DNA of 64,000 bases from the NCBI GenBank assembly GCA_945882415.1, contig CAMCWC010000004.1, positions 124,001-188,000 on the forward strand, read 5' to 3'. The position numbers were made by a program, and so were the translations under genes. Of the stretch, positions 44,395-54,471 are shown in pieces (position 1 is the stretch's first letter; every line of letters starts with the position of its first letter). The notes beneath the pieces were generated by a model, which was not told the DNA's origin, did no database searches, and saw only the letters and a program-made list of their open reading frames with translations. Source of the stretch: Chthonomonas calidirosea (GTDB taxonomy: Bacteria > Armatimonadota > Fimbriimonadia > Fimbriimonadales > Fimbriimonadaceae).

Positions 44395-46473
44395 ATGTCT
44401 CTTATGGCTGCGATCTCCGAGATTCCAATGGTCAACATCACCGTCAATGACGTGGCGATTCAGGTTCCGAAAGGGGAGCTGATCGTTGAAGCGGTGAAAC
44501 GCTTGGGTTTGGAAATCCCGATCTTTTGCTATCACCCCCGAATGAAGCCGGTGGGGATGTGCCGGATGTGCTTGGTGGAGATTGGCACGAAGGGTCCAGA
44601 TGGCAGCGTGCGCATGATGCCGAAGCCGCAGGCGGCCTGTTCTTTGCCGGCCAGCGAGGGGCTCGTGATTCTCACCGATACGGAACGGCTGCACACCGAC
44701 CGACGCGGCGTGCTTGAATTTCTGCTGATCAACCACCCGCTGGACTGCCCGATCTGCGACCGGGGTGGCGAGTGTCCGCTTCAGAACAACACGCTTTTCT
44801 ATGGCCCATCGACCAGCCGATTTGTCGAGATGAAGCGGCACGCGCCGAAGGCTTTTCCGCTGAGCAAGTACGTGACGCTGGACCTGGAGCGGTGCATTCA
44901 GTGCGGCCGGTGCGTTCGATTTACGGAAGAGATTAGCGGCGACGCGCAGCTTGGGTTCCGATTCCGGGGCGCTTCGATGCAGCCTTCGACGTTCCAGATG
45001 ACGGACTTTGAGAGCAAGTTCTCGGGGAACGTGATTGAGATTTGTCCGGTGGGCGCGCTGACCAGCACGAAGTACCGGTTCCGCGCGCGGCCTTGGGACT
45101 TGCAGACGAAGCCGGGGATTTGTACGCTTTGCAGCAACGGATGCAACATCCACGTGGACTACCGAAAGTCCGAGATTGTGCGCATTAACGGTCGCACGAA
45201 CGAGGAAGTGAACGAGGAATGGACTTGCGACAAGGGCAAGTTTGGCCACTACGCCTTTAACACCGACAAGCGAATTGAGCGGCCGCTGCTTCGGCGCGGC
45301 GACCAGTTGGCTCCGGTCGAATGGTCTTCGGCAACGGCGGCGGTGCTGGAAGTTTTCCGAAATGCGGGTTCGAAGGCGGCCGTGATTGCCGGGCCGGACT
45401 TGAGCAACGAGGATTACGCTTCGCTGGTTTGGCTGTTTAAAGATCAGCTCGGGACGCCGAACGTGGACCACCGGTTTGAGAAGTACTTGCCGGTCGCGAG
45501 CAATTCGATTGAAGCGAAGCTCGGCGTTTCGGCGGTGCAGAACCGGATTGCGGACTTTGCCACGGTTGGCAAGGTTTTTGTCTTTGGCACGTCGCTTGCG
45601 GATGAGGAGCCGATTCTTTACCTGCGGGTTCGAAAGGGCGCGACGAACAACGGAACGAAGGTTGGGGTTGCGCATTCCGAGTTGACCGAAGTGACGCAGT
45701 TTGCGACGGCATCGGCGGTTTATCATCCAGGGTCCGAGGCGATTCTGGCGACGGCGTTGCTGAACGCGGTCAGCGGCGGCGGTGGCGGGGAGTTTGCGGC
45801 TACGGGGCTTTCGGAAGCGGAGCTTGATGCGCTGGCGAAGTCGATCCATGGCGCGGCGATCATTACGACCCGAGAACTCTATAACTTGCCCGAAGGATCG
45901 CAGATTGTGGAGACGCTGGCGAAGATTGCGCAGGCCACGGGCGGCACTTTCAACTGTTACGCACGGAAGTCGAACGAAGAAGGGGCGACTTTGGCGGGCG
46001 TGGTGCCTGGTCCGGACGGACGAAACACCCACGAGATTTTGGCGGCAGCGGCGGCGGGAGAGATTTCGGCGCTGTGGCTTTCAGGTGTTGACCTGTTCAG
46101 CGTCGGGCTTGATGCAGAAGTGGTTCAGACGGCGCTGGAGAACGTTGAGTTCTTGGTGGTTCAGGATTGGATCGAGAGCGAGACGACGGCCTATGCTTCG
46201 GTGGTGCTGCCGATGACGGCAACTTTGGAAGCGGACGGAAGCTATACGAACCTGGAACGACGCGTTCAGTTCATGAAGGCGGTTATTCCGCTTCGAGGGG
46301 ACGCGAAGTCGGCTTGGAGAACGTTTAGTGACGTTTCGATGCGGCTGAAGGCGCGAACGCCGTTCTTTAACGCGGGCGAGATTTTGAACGAGATCGGGAC
46401 CAAGATTCCGGCCTTTGCGGGTGCTTCTGAAGAATCGGCGCACGGCGAAGGATTCACGTTAGCGTTAAGTTAA
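44395..46473 (+). CDS. nuoG: NADH-quinone oxidoreductase subunit G
   Basis: 692-aa Fe-S subunit of complex I. N-terminal [2Fe-2S] (FCYHPRMKPVGMCRMC, then QAACSLPA), the His-Cys3 [4Fe-4S] motif HPLDCPICDRGGECPLQ, two 4Fe-4S ligand sets (CIQCGRCVRF, EICPVGALTS), then a molybdopterin-like domain with CTLCSNGCNIHV and WTCDKGKF. It lies about 17 kb from nuoH-N and alone, which is unusual. Alternative starts are ATG 44404 and 44428. Its Arg codons mix CGG and CGA, unlike the nuoH-N genes. Confidence 0.94.
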   Translation: MSLMAAISEIPMVNITVNDVAIQVPKGELIVEAVKRLGLEIPIFCYHPRMKPVGMCRMCLVEIGTKGPDGSVRMMPKPQAACSLPASEGLVILTDTERLHTDRRGVLEFLLINHPLDCPICDRGGECPLQNNTLFYGPSTSRFVEMKRHAPKAFPLSKYVTLDLERCIQCGRCVRFTEEISGDAQLGFRFRGASMQPSTFQMTDFESKFSGNVIEICPVGALTSTKYRFRARPWDLQTKPGICTLCSNGCNIHVDYRKSEIVRINGRTNEEVNEEWTCDKGKFGHYAFNTDKRIERPLLRRGDQLAPVEWSSATAAVLEVFRNAGSKAAVIAGPDLSNEDYASLVWLFKDQLGTPNVDHRFEKYLPVASNSIEAKLGVSAVQNRIADFATVGKVFVFGTSLADEEPILYLRVRKGATNNGTKVGVAHSELTEVTQFATASAVYHPGSEAILATALLNAVSGGGGGEFAATGLSEAELDALAKSIHGAAIITTRELYNLPEGSQIVETLAKIAQATGGTFNCYARKSNEEGATLAGVVPGPDGRNTHEILAAAAAGEISALWLSGVDLFSVGLDAEVVQTALENVEFLVVQDWIESETTAYASVVLPMTATLEADGSYTNLERRVQFMKAVIPLRGDAKSAWRTFSDVSMRLKARTPFFNAGEILNEIGTKIPAFAGASEESAHGEGFTLALS

Positions 46474-46502
46474 GGCTTCATTTTCGCGGGTAGCGTTGTA
46501 GG

Positions 46503-47489
46503 ATGTTTCTTGCGGCGCTACTCGCTTCTGGTCCGATCGTGATTGCCCACCGCGGCGCGTCTGCGGAACTACCCGAGCACACGCTGGCGGCTTATACGCG
46601 GGCGATTGACCTTGGCGCAGACTTCATTGAGCCAGACGTCGTGATTACCAAAGACGGCGTTCTGATCGCTCGGCATGAGAACGAGATTTCGGGCACGACG
46701 GACGTAGCGGCGCACCCGGAATTTGCTGATCGAAAGGTCACGAAGGAGATCGACGGGGCCAAGATTACGGGCTGGTTTACGGAGGACTTTACGCTGGCCG
46801 AGCTGAAGACTTTGAAGAGTCGCGAGCGGTTGCCGCAGGTTCGTCCAGAGAGCGCGAAGTCGGACGGGAAGTTTGAGATTCCTGCGCTGAAGGAAGTGCT
46901 GGAGCTGGTGCGGCAGAAGAACGAAAAGCGCCGCAACCCGGTGGGGATTTATCCCGAGACGAAGCATCCGTCTTACTTCCGCAAAATCAACTTGCCTTTG
47001 GAGGAGCCGCTGGTGAAAATTTTGGCGGAGTTTGCTTACGACGAGAAGTCGCCCGCGTTTATTCAGTCGTTCGAAGTTGGGAATTTGAAGTGGCTGAAGG
47101 AGAAGACGAAGGTCCGGTTGATTCAGCTGGTTACGAACGGCGGGAAGCCGGAGGATGGTTCGGTCACTTATGCGCAGATGCTGAGTAACGATGGGCTGAG
47201 CGCGATTTCCACCTATGCGGCGGGAATTGGGGTGGAGAAGTCCTTGGTGATTCCGGTGAAAGATGGCGCATTAGCACCGGCTACTGATTTGGTGAAGCGA
47301 GCGCATGACGCGAACCTGCTGGTCCACATCTGGACGCTGCGGCCGGAGAATCTGTTTTTGCCAAAGAGCTTGGCAGGTAAGCCAGAGGAAGAGCACCGGG
47401 CTTTCTTGAATGCGGGGATCGACGGCTTCTTTTCCGACGCACCCGGACTGAGCGTCCGGGTGCGGAATGAGTGGCTAGCCCAGCGGTGA
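46503..47489 (+). CDS. Glycerophosphodiester phosphodiesterase
   Basis: 328-aa GDPD-family enzyme that hydrolyses glycerophosphodiesters to glycerol 3-phosphate. Catalytic-site strands are IAHRGASAELPEHTLAAY and FIEPDVVITKDGVLIARHE, with late residues WTLRPENLFLP and DGFFSDAPG. The N-terminus MFLAALLASGP is hydrophobic but short, so export is uncertain. It resembles the GlpQ-type (large) GDPDs. It converges on the beta-mannosidase gene with a 15-nt overlap. Confidence 0.92.
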   Translation: MFLAALLASGPIVIAHRGASAELPEHTLAAYTRAIDLGADFIEPDVVITKDGVLIARHENEISGTTDVAAHPEFADRKVTKEIDGAKITGWFTEDFTLAELKTLKSRERLPQVRPESAKSDGKFEIPALKEVLELVRQKNEKRRNPVGIYPETKHPSYFRKINLPLEEPLVKILAEFAYDEKSPAFIQSFEVGNLKWLKEKTKVRLIQLVTNGGKPEDGSVTYAQMLSNDGLSAISTYAAGIGVEKSLVIPVKDGALAPATDLVKRAHDANLLVHIWTLRPENLFLPKSLAGKPEEEHRAFLNAGIDGFFSDAPGLSVRVRNEWLAQR

Positions 47490-49922
47490 TCGGGTGAAGA
47501 TCACTGGGTGAACGCCGGCGAGCGATCTTGCTTCGATCTTGGTGAGGTCACCTTCGCACATGGTGTGGATGAATCCAGCATGGGGGATGGTGATGACGTT
47601 CATGTCGAACGGGCGAGTGGCTCCGTTTAGGGTGAGCATGAGGTCGACGGTGGGCTGAGTCACCTGGATGGTGACGACATCGGCATCGTCGGCTCTCGAG
47701 ACGGTGATCGGCGCGGGTTCGGCGAATCGCGCGTTCTTCGGCTCTGCCAGGAGGCGGAAGGTGCTTGATCCGGTTCCGGACTGGGCGTAGACGATCACGT
47801 CGGGGACGCTGAGGCCGTGCACGGAGAACTCTCCGAGCTTCCGTCGCTGGTTCGCGCCGAGTTCGAACTCGAAGTCCTTGCTATCGAGCACTTCGCCAGT
47901 TTGCAGGTTGTGCGCGGAGACGGTGACTTCGTCGGCGATTTCCTCGCGGCTATCGTTGCAAACGTAGACCTCGATGAGGTCGTTGTTGCGGACGAGGGAG
48001 ATGAGGACGTCGTCGTAAAGGCGTTCTAGCTCGTAGGCGAGGGCCTTTGGATTAGCCGCGCTATCGAAATAGGCCCAGCTTTGCACGGGCCAGATGTCGT
48101 TCATTTGCCAGATGAGGGAGCCTCGGCAGAATTCGGCGCGTCGATAGTGCTCGACTCCGTGCCGGAGGGCGTCTCGCTGGTTTAGCTGGCTGTAGTACAC
48201 CCAGTCGCCGACGTTCTTGCTGACCGGATAGTGGAGTTCGACGTAGCCGACATAGGTTTCGTAGCCCTTGCCGGTCTTGTCGTGCCATCGGTAGACCGGA
48301 TTGCGGTAGTTCTCTTTTTCGGCAGGTTTCCCGATGACCTCATTCCATACGGCGAGGGAGCAGGAGCTGGCAAAGCCGTATTCGCTGGAGAACCGGCCGT
48401 CTGACTCGGAGTAGAAGCGCCAATCGCCGCGACCGTGCCAGACGTCCCAGTTGTGCTGGTCGCCATAGCCGCCGGCGTTGTCTCCGCTCCATCCGCCCTG
48501 GGCCTGGGGCTCGGGGCTGGTGCCGATGGGGCTGGACGAGATGTAACCTCGGCCTGGATCGAACTGGTTCACCGCTTCGGGCAGGGTTTTGAAGTAGAGG
48601 TTTTCGCCGTAGTAGCGAGGTGGGTGGTTTGCGGCCGGTCCCCACTTTTGCTCCCACATTTGGTGGTTTTCGTTGTTGCCGCACCAAAGGGCCAGGCAGG
48701 GGTAGTTACGGAGGCGCTTGATGTTTGCCTTAGCTTCTTCGGCGATCTTTGCTTGCCACTCTTCGTCATCGGGGTAGTAGCCGCAGGCGAAGGGGAAGTC
48801 TTGCCAGACCATGATTCCGGCAGCGGAGCAGGCTTCGTAGAAGGCGTCGGCTTCGTAAAGTCCGCCGCCCCAAATTCGGAGCATGTTGCAGTTCAGGCCC
48901 TTGGCGTCCCAGACTTTGCTTTCGTATTGTCGAACGCTGATGGCGCTGGGGAAGGAGTAATCGGGAATCCAGTTGGCGCCGCGGGCCCAGATTTTTTCGC
49001 CGTTGATCTCGAACTCGAACGACTCGCCCCATTGGTCCTTCTCTCTTAGGAGCTTTGGACTGCTGAAGCCAACGGTGAGAAGTTGGATGTCGTGGACATC
49101 GTTGTTCTCGGAAAGTACGGCGGTAAGGTCGTAGCAGGTTGGATCGTCGGGGTGCCAGTAGGAAACCGAATCTTTCGGAACCCGAATGACCTCGGTGCCT
49201 TTCCAGCCGATTTCGTGCTCGGGACCTTCGAGAGTGAAGGCGAATTCACCGGTGCCATCTTGTTCGGTTTCCGCCCAAACCTTGATGGTTTCGCCGTCTT
49301 CTTCCCATCGGAACCAGACGTCGGTGATTCGGGCGTTGAACTCGAGGAGGACAACGGGCTTCCAGATTCCGCAGGAAACGAGCCTCGGGCCCCAATCCCA
49401 GCCATACATGCATTGGGCTTTTCGCACGAAGGCGCGCTCGTCAAACCTCTCTTTCGGATCGGCCAGGCCTTCTTTCGCGAAGTAAGCATCTCGGATTTCG
49501 TTGCCCACTTTGATGGCCGATTTGAAGTCGATTCGGAGTTCATTCGTGCCCTCGACGAGTTGTTCGGTTACGTCGATTTCGAGCGGGATGAACATGTTCT
49601 CGCTCTTGCCGATTTCGGTGCCGTTAAGGGAAACGGTGGCGATGGTGTCGAGGCCTTCAAAGCGCAGGACGCGGTGCTTGAAGTCAGAAGGGGACCAGTT
49701 GAAAGTGGTTCGGTAGCTCCAGTCTTCTTGGTCTACCCACTGCACGCCGATCTCGTGCATTTTCTCATGCGGATCGGGGATGATGCCGTTCGACATGAGG
49801 TCGAGATGGACGTGTCCGGGGACCACGGCGGGCAGCCATTCTGCCTTCGAGTATCCGATGTCTTTTCCTTCCGTGGATGATTGGATGAATTCCCAGCCAG
49901 CGTGCAGTACGGTCCTTTCCAT
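47475..49922 (-). CDS. GH2 beta-mannosidase
   Basis: 815 aa with the beta-mannosidase organisation: jelly roll (VLHAGWEFIQSSTEGKDIGY), immunoglobulin-like domain, then TIM barrel with acid/base Glu in WCGNNENHQMW and nucleophile Glu in SSEYGFASS. WQDFPFACGYYPDD and SLIWQMNDIWPVQSW are family blocks. No signal peptide, so probably cytoplasmic, cleaving imported manno-oligosaccharides. A palindrome covers its -10 and start codon (49920-49946). Confidence 0.92.
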   Translation of the reverse strand: MERTVLHAGWEFIQSSTEGKDIGYSKAEWLPAVVPGHVHLDLMSNGIIPDPHEKMHEIGVQWVDQEDWSYRTTFNWSPSDFKHRVLRFEGLDTIATVSLNGTEIGKSENMFIPLEIDVTEQLVEGTNELRIDFKSAIKVGNEIRDAYFAKEGLADPKERFDERAFVRKAQCMYGWDWGPRLVSCGIWKPVVLLEFNARITDVWFRWEEDGETIKVWAETEQDGTGEFAFTLEGPEHEIGWKGTEVIRVPKDSVSYWHPDDPTCYDLTAVLSENNDVHDIQLLTVGFSSPKLLREKDQWGESFEFEINGEKIWARGANWIPDYSFPSAISVRQYESKVWDAKGLNCNMLRIWGGGLYEADAFYEACSAAGIMVWQDFPFACGYYPDDEEWQAKIAEEAKANIKRLRNYPCLALWCGNNENHQMWEQKWGPAANHPPRYYGENLYFKTLPEAVNQFDPGRGYISSSPIGTSPEPQAQGGWSGDNAGGYGDQHNWDVWHGRGDWRFYSESDGRFSSEYGFASSCSLAVWNEVIGKPAEKENYRNPVYRWHDKTGKGYETYVGYVELHYPVSKNVGDWVYYSQLNQRDALRHGVEHYRRAEFCRGSLIWQMNDIWPVQSWAYFDSAANPKALAYELERLYDDVLISLVRNNDLIEVYVCNDSREEIADEVTVSAHNLQTGEVLDSKDFEFELGANQRRKLGEFSVHGLSVPDVIVYAQSGTGSSTFRLLAEPKNARFAEPAPITVSRADDADVVTIQVTQPTVDLMLTLNGATRPFDMNVITIPHAGFIHTMCEGDLTKIEARSLAGVHPVIFTRSPLG

Positions 49923-49946
49923 GTCGCTTCATTATGAAGCGACATG
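49920..49946. promoter_or_regulatory. 27-nt palindrome over the -10 and start codon of the beta-mannosidase
   Basis: CATGTCGCTTCAT (49920-49932) and ATGAAGCGACATG (49934-49946) are perfect complements around one T. On the minus strand, CATAAT sits 8 nt before the ATG inside the dyad. This would be an ideal repressor operator or a hairpin hiding the start. Confidence 0.6.
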
Positions 49947-49998
49947 ACTTCGAAAGTCCCCGCGCATATTTGCGTATACAACCCGGATTAGCTAGCAG

Positions 49999-51165
49999 TT
50001 ATGCGGTGAGGGCGAGCTCGGTCATGAGCTGGATTCCGGTTTCTAGGGCGTCGTCGTTGAAGTCGAAGTTTGGGGCGTGGAGGTTGGGATAGGAGTCCGC
50101 GCCATGGGGGAGGAGGCCGAGGAAGAAGAAGCAGGCGGGGATTTCGTAGCCGTAGTAGCTGAAGTCTTCGCCGCCCATGCTTGGGTGAGGTTCATGGTGC
50201 ACGTTGTCGGTGCCGATGGCTTCGGTGGCGATGCGGCGGAAGGTGTCGGTGGCGTCCGGGTCGTTAAAGGTGACCGGGTACGGGTTGCTTGTCCACGTGA
50301 TCGTGGCTTCTCCGCCGAAGGCCAGAGCGGTGTTCGCGACGATGGACTCGATGGCCTTCACCGCGATTTGCTCGGTCGCCATGTTGAGGGTACGGAGAGT
50401 GCCGTTGAGCTCGGCTTTCTCGGGAATCACGTTGTGGGCAACGCCGGCAAGGAATTGGCCGATGGTGACGACGACGGAGTCCAGCGGGTCTACGTTGCGG
50501 CTGGCGACGGTTTGGAGAGCGGTGACGATGTGGCTGCCGATGACGATGGGATCGATGCCGTTGTGGGGGTAGGCAGCGTGGGCGCCTTTGCCTTTGATGA
50601 TCACGCGGAACTGGGCGGCGGAGGCCATGATGGCACCGGGACGAGTGGAGACGTGGCCGATGCGGTGATCGGGATGGCCGTGGAGGCCGAAGATGATGTC
50701 GGCCGGGGTTCCAACGACTTCGCCTCGAAGGGCTCCGGCGTCTACGAGGGCTTTACCGCCCGCTCCACCTTCTTCGGCGGGTTGGAAGAGGAGCAGGACG
50801 TTGTTTTTGCGGTGCGGTGTTTCGGTGAGGAGTTTGGCAGTGCCGAGGAGGATGGCGGTGTGCCCGTCGTGTCCGCAGGCGTGCATCTTGCCGGGCGTTT
50901 GCGAGGCGTAGGGGAGGTTGGTTTCCTCGTGGATCGGGAGGGCGTCCATGTCTGCCCGGAGAGCAATGGTTTTGCTGGGTTCGCCGGTAGCGGGAATGAA
51001 GGCGACGACGCCGGTTTTGCCAACTTCGGTTTTGTGCTCGATGCCTAGCTGGGTGAGTTGCTCGTGGATGAGCTGAGCCGTTCCGGTTTCCTCATATCCA
51101 AGTTCCGGGTGCTGGTGCAGGTGGCGGCGGATCTTGGTGACTTCTTGGATGAGGCTCGGCGACAT
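49999..51165 (-). CDS. M20-family amidohydrolase (HipO/AbgA-like)
   Basis: 388-aa metallopeptidase-fold amidohydrolase. It starts HQHPELGYEETGTA, with metal-binding HACGHDGHTA, FQPAEEGG and HGHPDH, the dimerisation-domain GVAHNVIPEKAELNGTLRT, and C-terminal GGEDFSYYG. Family members hydrolyse N-acyl amino acids such as hippurate or indole-acetyl conjugates; substrate not determinable. It starts 33 nt after atpC. TACAAT lies 6 nt upstream, suggesting its own leaderless promoter. Confidence 0.9.
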   Translation of the reverse strand: MSPSLIQEVTKIRRHLHQHPELGYEETGTAQLIHEQLTQLGIEHKTEVGKTGVVAFIPATGEPSKTIALRADMDALPIHEETNLPYASQTPGKMHACGHDGHTAILLGTAKLLTETPHRKNNVLLLFQPAEEGGAGGKALVDAGALRGEVVGTPADIIFGLHGHPDHRIGHVSTRPGAIMASAAQFRVIIKGKGAHAAYPHNGIDPIVIGSHIVTALQTVASRNVDPLDSVVVTIGQFLAGVAHNVIPEKAELNGTLRTLNMATEQIAVKAIESIVANTALAFGGEATITWTSNPYPVTFNDPDATDTFRRIATEAIGTDNVHHEPHPSMGGEDFSYYGYEIPACFFFLGLLPHGADSYPNLHAPNFDFNDDALETGIQLMTELALTA

Positions 51166-51171
51166 GCACTG

Positions 51172-51177
51172 ATTGTA
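51172..51177 (-). promoter_or_regulatory. -10-like hexamer adjacent to the M20 gene start
   Basis: TACAAT on the minus strand lies 6 nt before ATG 51165, with no Shine-Dalgarno, in the short gap after atpC. Confidence 0.45.
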
Positions 51178-51197
51178 CGACGCCGAACCTTTTGAAG

Positions 51198-51608
51198 TTA
51201 CTTCGCGTTCAATCGGGCAGCGCGGAGGCGCTGGATGGCTCGTTCGACTTCTTGAACGGCATCGGATTGGGTCATCGTGCCGGAGTCGCTTCGGAGTTCT
51301 TTGCGGGCTTTGTCGAGCATTTGCTCGGCTTTTTCGACGCTCAGTTCCTCAGCCAGGGATGCTTCGTCGGCGAGGACGGTCATTTTGTCGGGGCGGACTT
51401 CGGCGAAGCCGCCGCCGATGTAGATGTAGCCGGTTTGGTTGTTGGCCTTATATTCCAGCAAGCCCGGCTTGAGGGCCGCGACGAGGGAGATGTGGCCGGC
51501 TTGGATACCGAAGTAGCCTTCGGTACCTGGCGCGACCACCGACGTTACGAGTTGCTCGACCACGGACTGGTCGGGCGACACCACGGATAACGTGAACTCT
51601 CTCGCCAT
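51198..51608 (-). CDS. atpC: ATP synthase epsilon chain
   Basis: 136-aa F1 central-stalk subunit that modulates ATPase activity. The N-terminal beta-barrel contains FTLSVVSPDQSVVEQLVTSVVAPGTEGYF and ends in GGFAEVRPDKMTVLADEA; the C-terminal helical hairpin is ERAIQRLRAARL. It follows atpD by 6 nt. The other atp genes are not in this window. Confidence 0.93.
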   Translation of the reverse strand: MAREFTLSVVSPDQSVVEQLVTSVVAPGTEGYFGIQAGHISLVAALKPGLLEYKANNQTGYIYIGGGFAEVRPDKMTVLADEASLAEELSVEKAEQMLDKARKELRSDSGTMTQSDAVQEVERAIQRLRAARLNAK

Positions 51609-51614
51609 GATTTG

Positions 51615-53078
<1,464 letters not shown>

Positions 53079-53119
53079 TTAATTCCTCTCTGGGCGTCGA
53101 TGAGCGAACCCATCAGCGC

Positions 53120-53155
53120 AACCTGCGGGAGTATACCAATCGAGCCCCGCAGGTT
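53120..53155 (-). promoter_or_regulatory. atpD promoter with -10 inside an inverted repeat
   Basis: AACCTGCGGG (53120-53129) and CCCGCAGGTT (53146-53155) are perfect complements. Between them, on the minus strand, TGGTATACT forms an extended -10. The repeat could be an operator, or a terminator for the upstream hydrolase. Confidence 0.5.
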
Positions 53156-53179
53156 GACGCATCTCTTGAATGCTTGCGA

Positions 53180-53941
53180 TTATTTCGCGGCGCTGAAGAT
53201 TTCTTTGAAGAACTTTTGGAGCTCATCCCAGCTTCTTCGGTCGGCTTCTGGGCGGTATCCCGGTCCAGGAGCGGTGAACGGGTGGCTGTCGACGTTGTAA
53301 GCGACGAGTTGATAGTCGACCTTCGCGTCTCGCATTTCGCCGAGGAATCCGACGAGCTGCTCATACGGCACGCTTGGGTCCTGGGAAGCGTGGCAGACCA
53401 GAACCTTGGCTTTGACCGCTCCAACGGTGGCAGGCGTCTTGGTGGCGAGTCCGCCGTGGAAGCTGATGACACCGCTGATGTCGGCGCCGGAGCGGGCGAG
53501 TTCCAGGACTCCGCCGCCGCCGAAGCAGTAACCCATAGCCGCGACTTTGTCTTTCTGGACTTCGGTTCGGGCGCGGAGGGTAGAAACCGCGGCGTTCATT
53601 CGGCTGATGAACAGCGGCATGTCATTTCGATACTTGCCGGCCATCTGGCCATTTTCGGCTTGAGTTTTTGGCTTGTTTCCTTTGCCGTAAATGTCGGCGG
53701 CGAATCCAACGTAGCCAAGTTCGGCGAGCATTCGGGCCCGGCGCTCTTCGTACTCATCGGTGCCGTTCCAGTCGTGGACGATGACGACGCCCGGGCGAGG
53801 GCCCTTAATATTGGTGTCGTACGCGATATAGCCTTCGAGGACGGTATCGCCGTCCTTGTACTCGACTCGTTCGGTTTTGATTTCGGCGGCCGATATGGCC
53901 GCAACGGCAAAGAGAGTTCCCAGGAGCGCAAGTCGAATCAT
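53180..53941 (-). CDS. Dienelactone hydrolase family protein, exported
   Basis: 253 aa. A signal peptide covers residues 1-19 (MIRLALLGTLFAVAAISAA). The alpha/beta-hydrolase core has the nucleophile Cys in GYCFGGGGVL (DLH-type), Asp in ASQDPSVPY and His in VDSHPFTAPG. The open frame extends to 54289, but ATG 53941 starts the signal peptide. Probably a periplasmic hydrolase; substrate unknown. It is 107 nt upstream of atpD on the same strand. Confidence 0.88.
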   Translation of the reverse strand: MIRLALLGTLFAVAAISAAEIKTERVEYKDGDTVLEGYIAYDTNIKGPRPGVVIVHDWNGTDEYEERRARMLAELGYVGFAADIYGKGNKPKTQAENGQMAGKYRNDMPLFISRMNAAVSTLRARTEVQKDKVAAMGYCFGGGGVLELARSGADISGVISFHGGLATKTPATVGAVKAKVLVCHASQDPSVPYEQLVGFLGEMRDAKVDYQLVAYNVDSHPFTAPGPGYRPEADRRSWDELQKFFKEIFSAAK

Positions 53942-53968
53942 CACCGTATTCTTACGCCGTTCGGCGAA

Positions 53969-53974
53969 TAGAAT
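53969..53974 (+). promoter_or_regulatory. -10-like hexamer of the second HEPN-like pair
   Basis: TAGAAT lies 8 nt before ATG 53983, with no Shine-Dalgarno between. Confidence 0.4.
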
Positions 53975-53982
53975 CAACAGCG

Positions 53983-54471
53983 ATGGCGCAGACGGTTGCC
54001 TCGATGAATTTAGCTCGTGATCAGCGTTGGCTGGATGCGAAGGCGTTGTACCGCCAGTCGGGTCGCCGAACGGGCTGCCTTTATCTGTGCGGGTACGTGA
54101 TCGAGATCGGGCTGAAGGCGGCCTATTTTGAGTTGGCGACTGCGGCGGACGTCGAGCTAGCAGGAAAGGATTTGACTCAACTCTGCCGTCATCCCGAAAG
54201 GCTCCCTGAGTTCTCCAGAGCCCGAGCCGATTTCGTGGCGCCATACGGTCATTGCCTCCCTGGATGGCTGTCACTGCTTGAACAAGCAAGATCTCGGTCG
54301 GGGCGTAATACTTCGAATGATCTTATGTTGGAGGTTTCTGGTCTCGTCGCCACGGTAATTTGGTCGCCCGGATTGAGATATGCCGTTGAACCTGTGCTAC
54401 AGGAAGAGCTAAACAGCGTGTATCGAACCGCCGAAAGAATCGTCAACAATAATAGGCAGTTGGTGAGCTGA
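53983..54471 (+). CDS. HEPN-like protein (GYVIEIGLKA family)
   Basis: 162-aa helical cytoplasmic protein. Residues 31-48 (GCLYLCGYVIEIGLKAAY) match the YLAGYxxECxLKA helix typical of HEPN-like proteins, and the C-terminal WSPGLRYAVEPVLQEELNSVY matches the WSxxxRY block of the same group. The RNxxxH ribonuclease motif is absent. It overlaps the next gene by TGATG, so the two form a pair. The role is unknown; relatives occur in toxin-antitoxin or nucleotidyltransferase-linked pairs. Confidence 0.65.
   Translation: MAQTVASMNLARDQRWLDAKALYRQSGRRTGCLYLCGYVIEIGLKAAYFELATAADVELAGKDLTQLCRHPERLPEFSRARADFVAPYGHCLPGWLSLLEQARSRSGRNTSNDLMLEVSGLVATVIWSPGLRYAVEPVLQEELNSVYRTAERIVNNNRQLVS

Noticed and set aside
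44290-46032. A 580-codon minus-strand frame opposite nuoG
   Set aside because: It is a mirror of nuoG codon bias, highly Arg-rich, with no domain signature.
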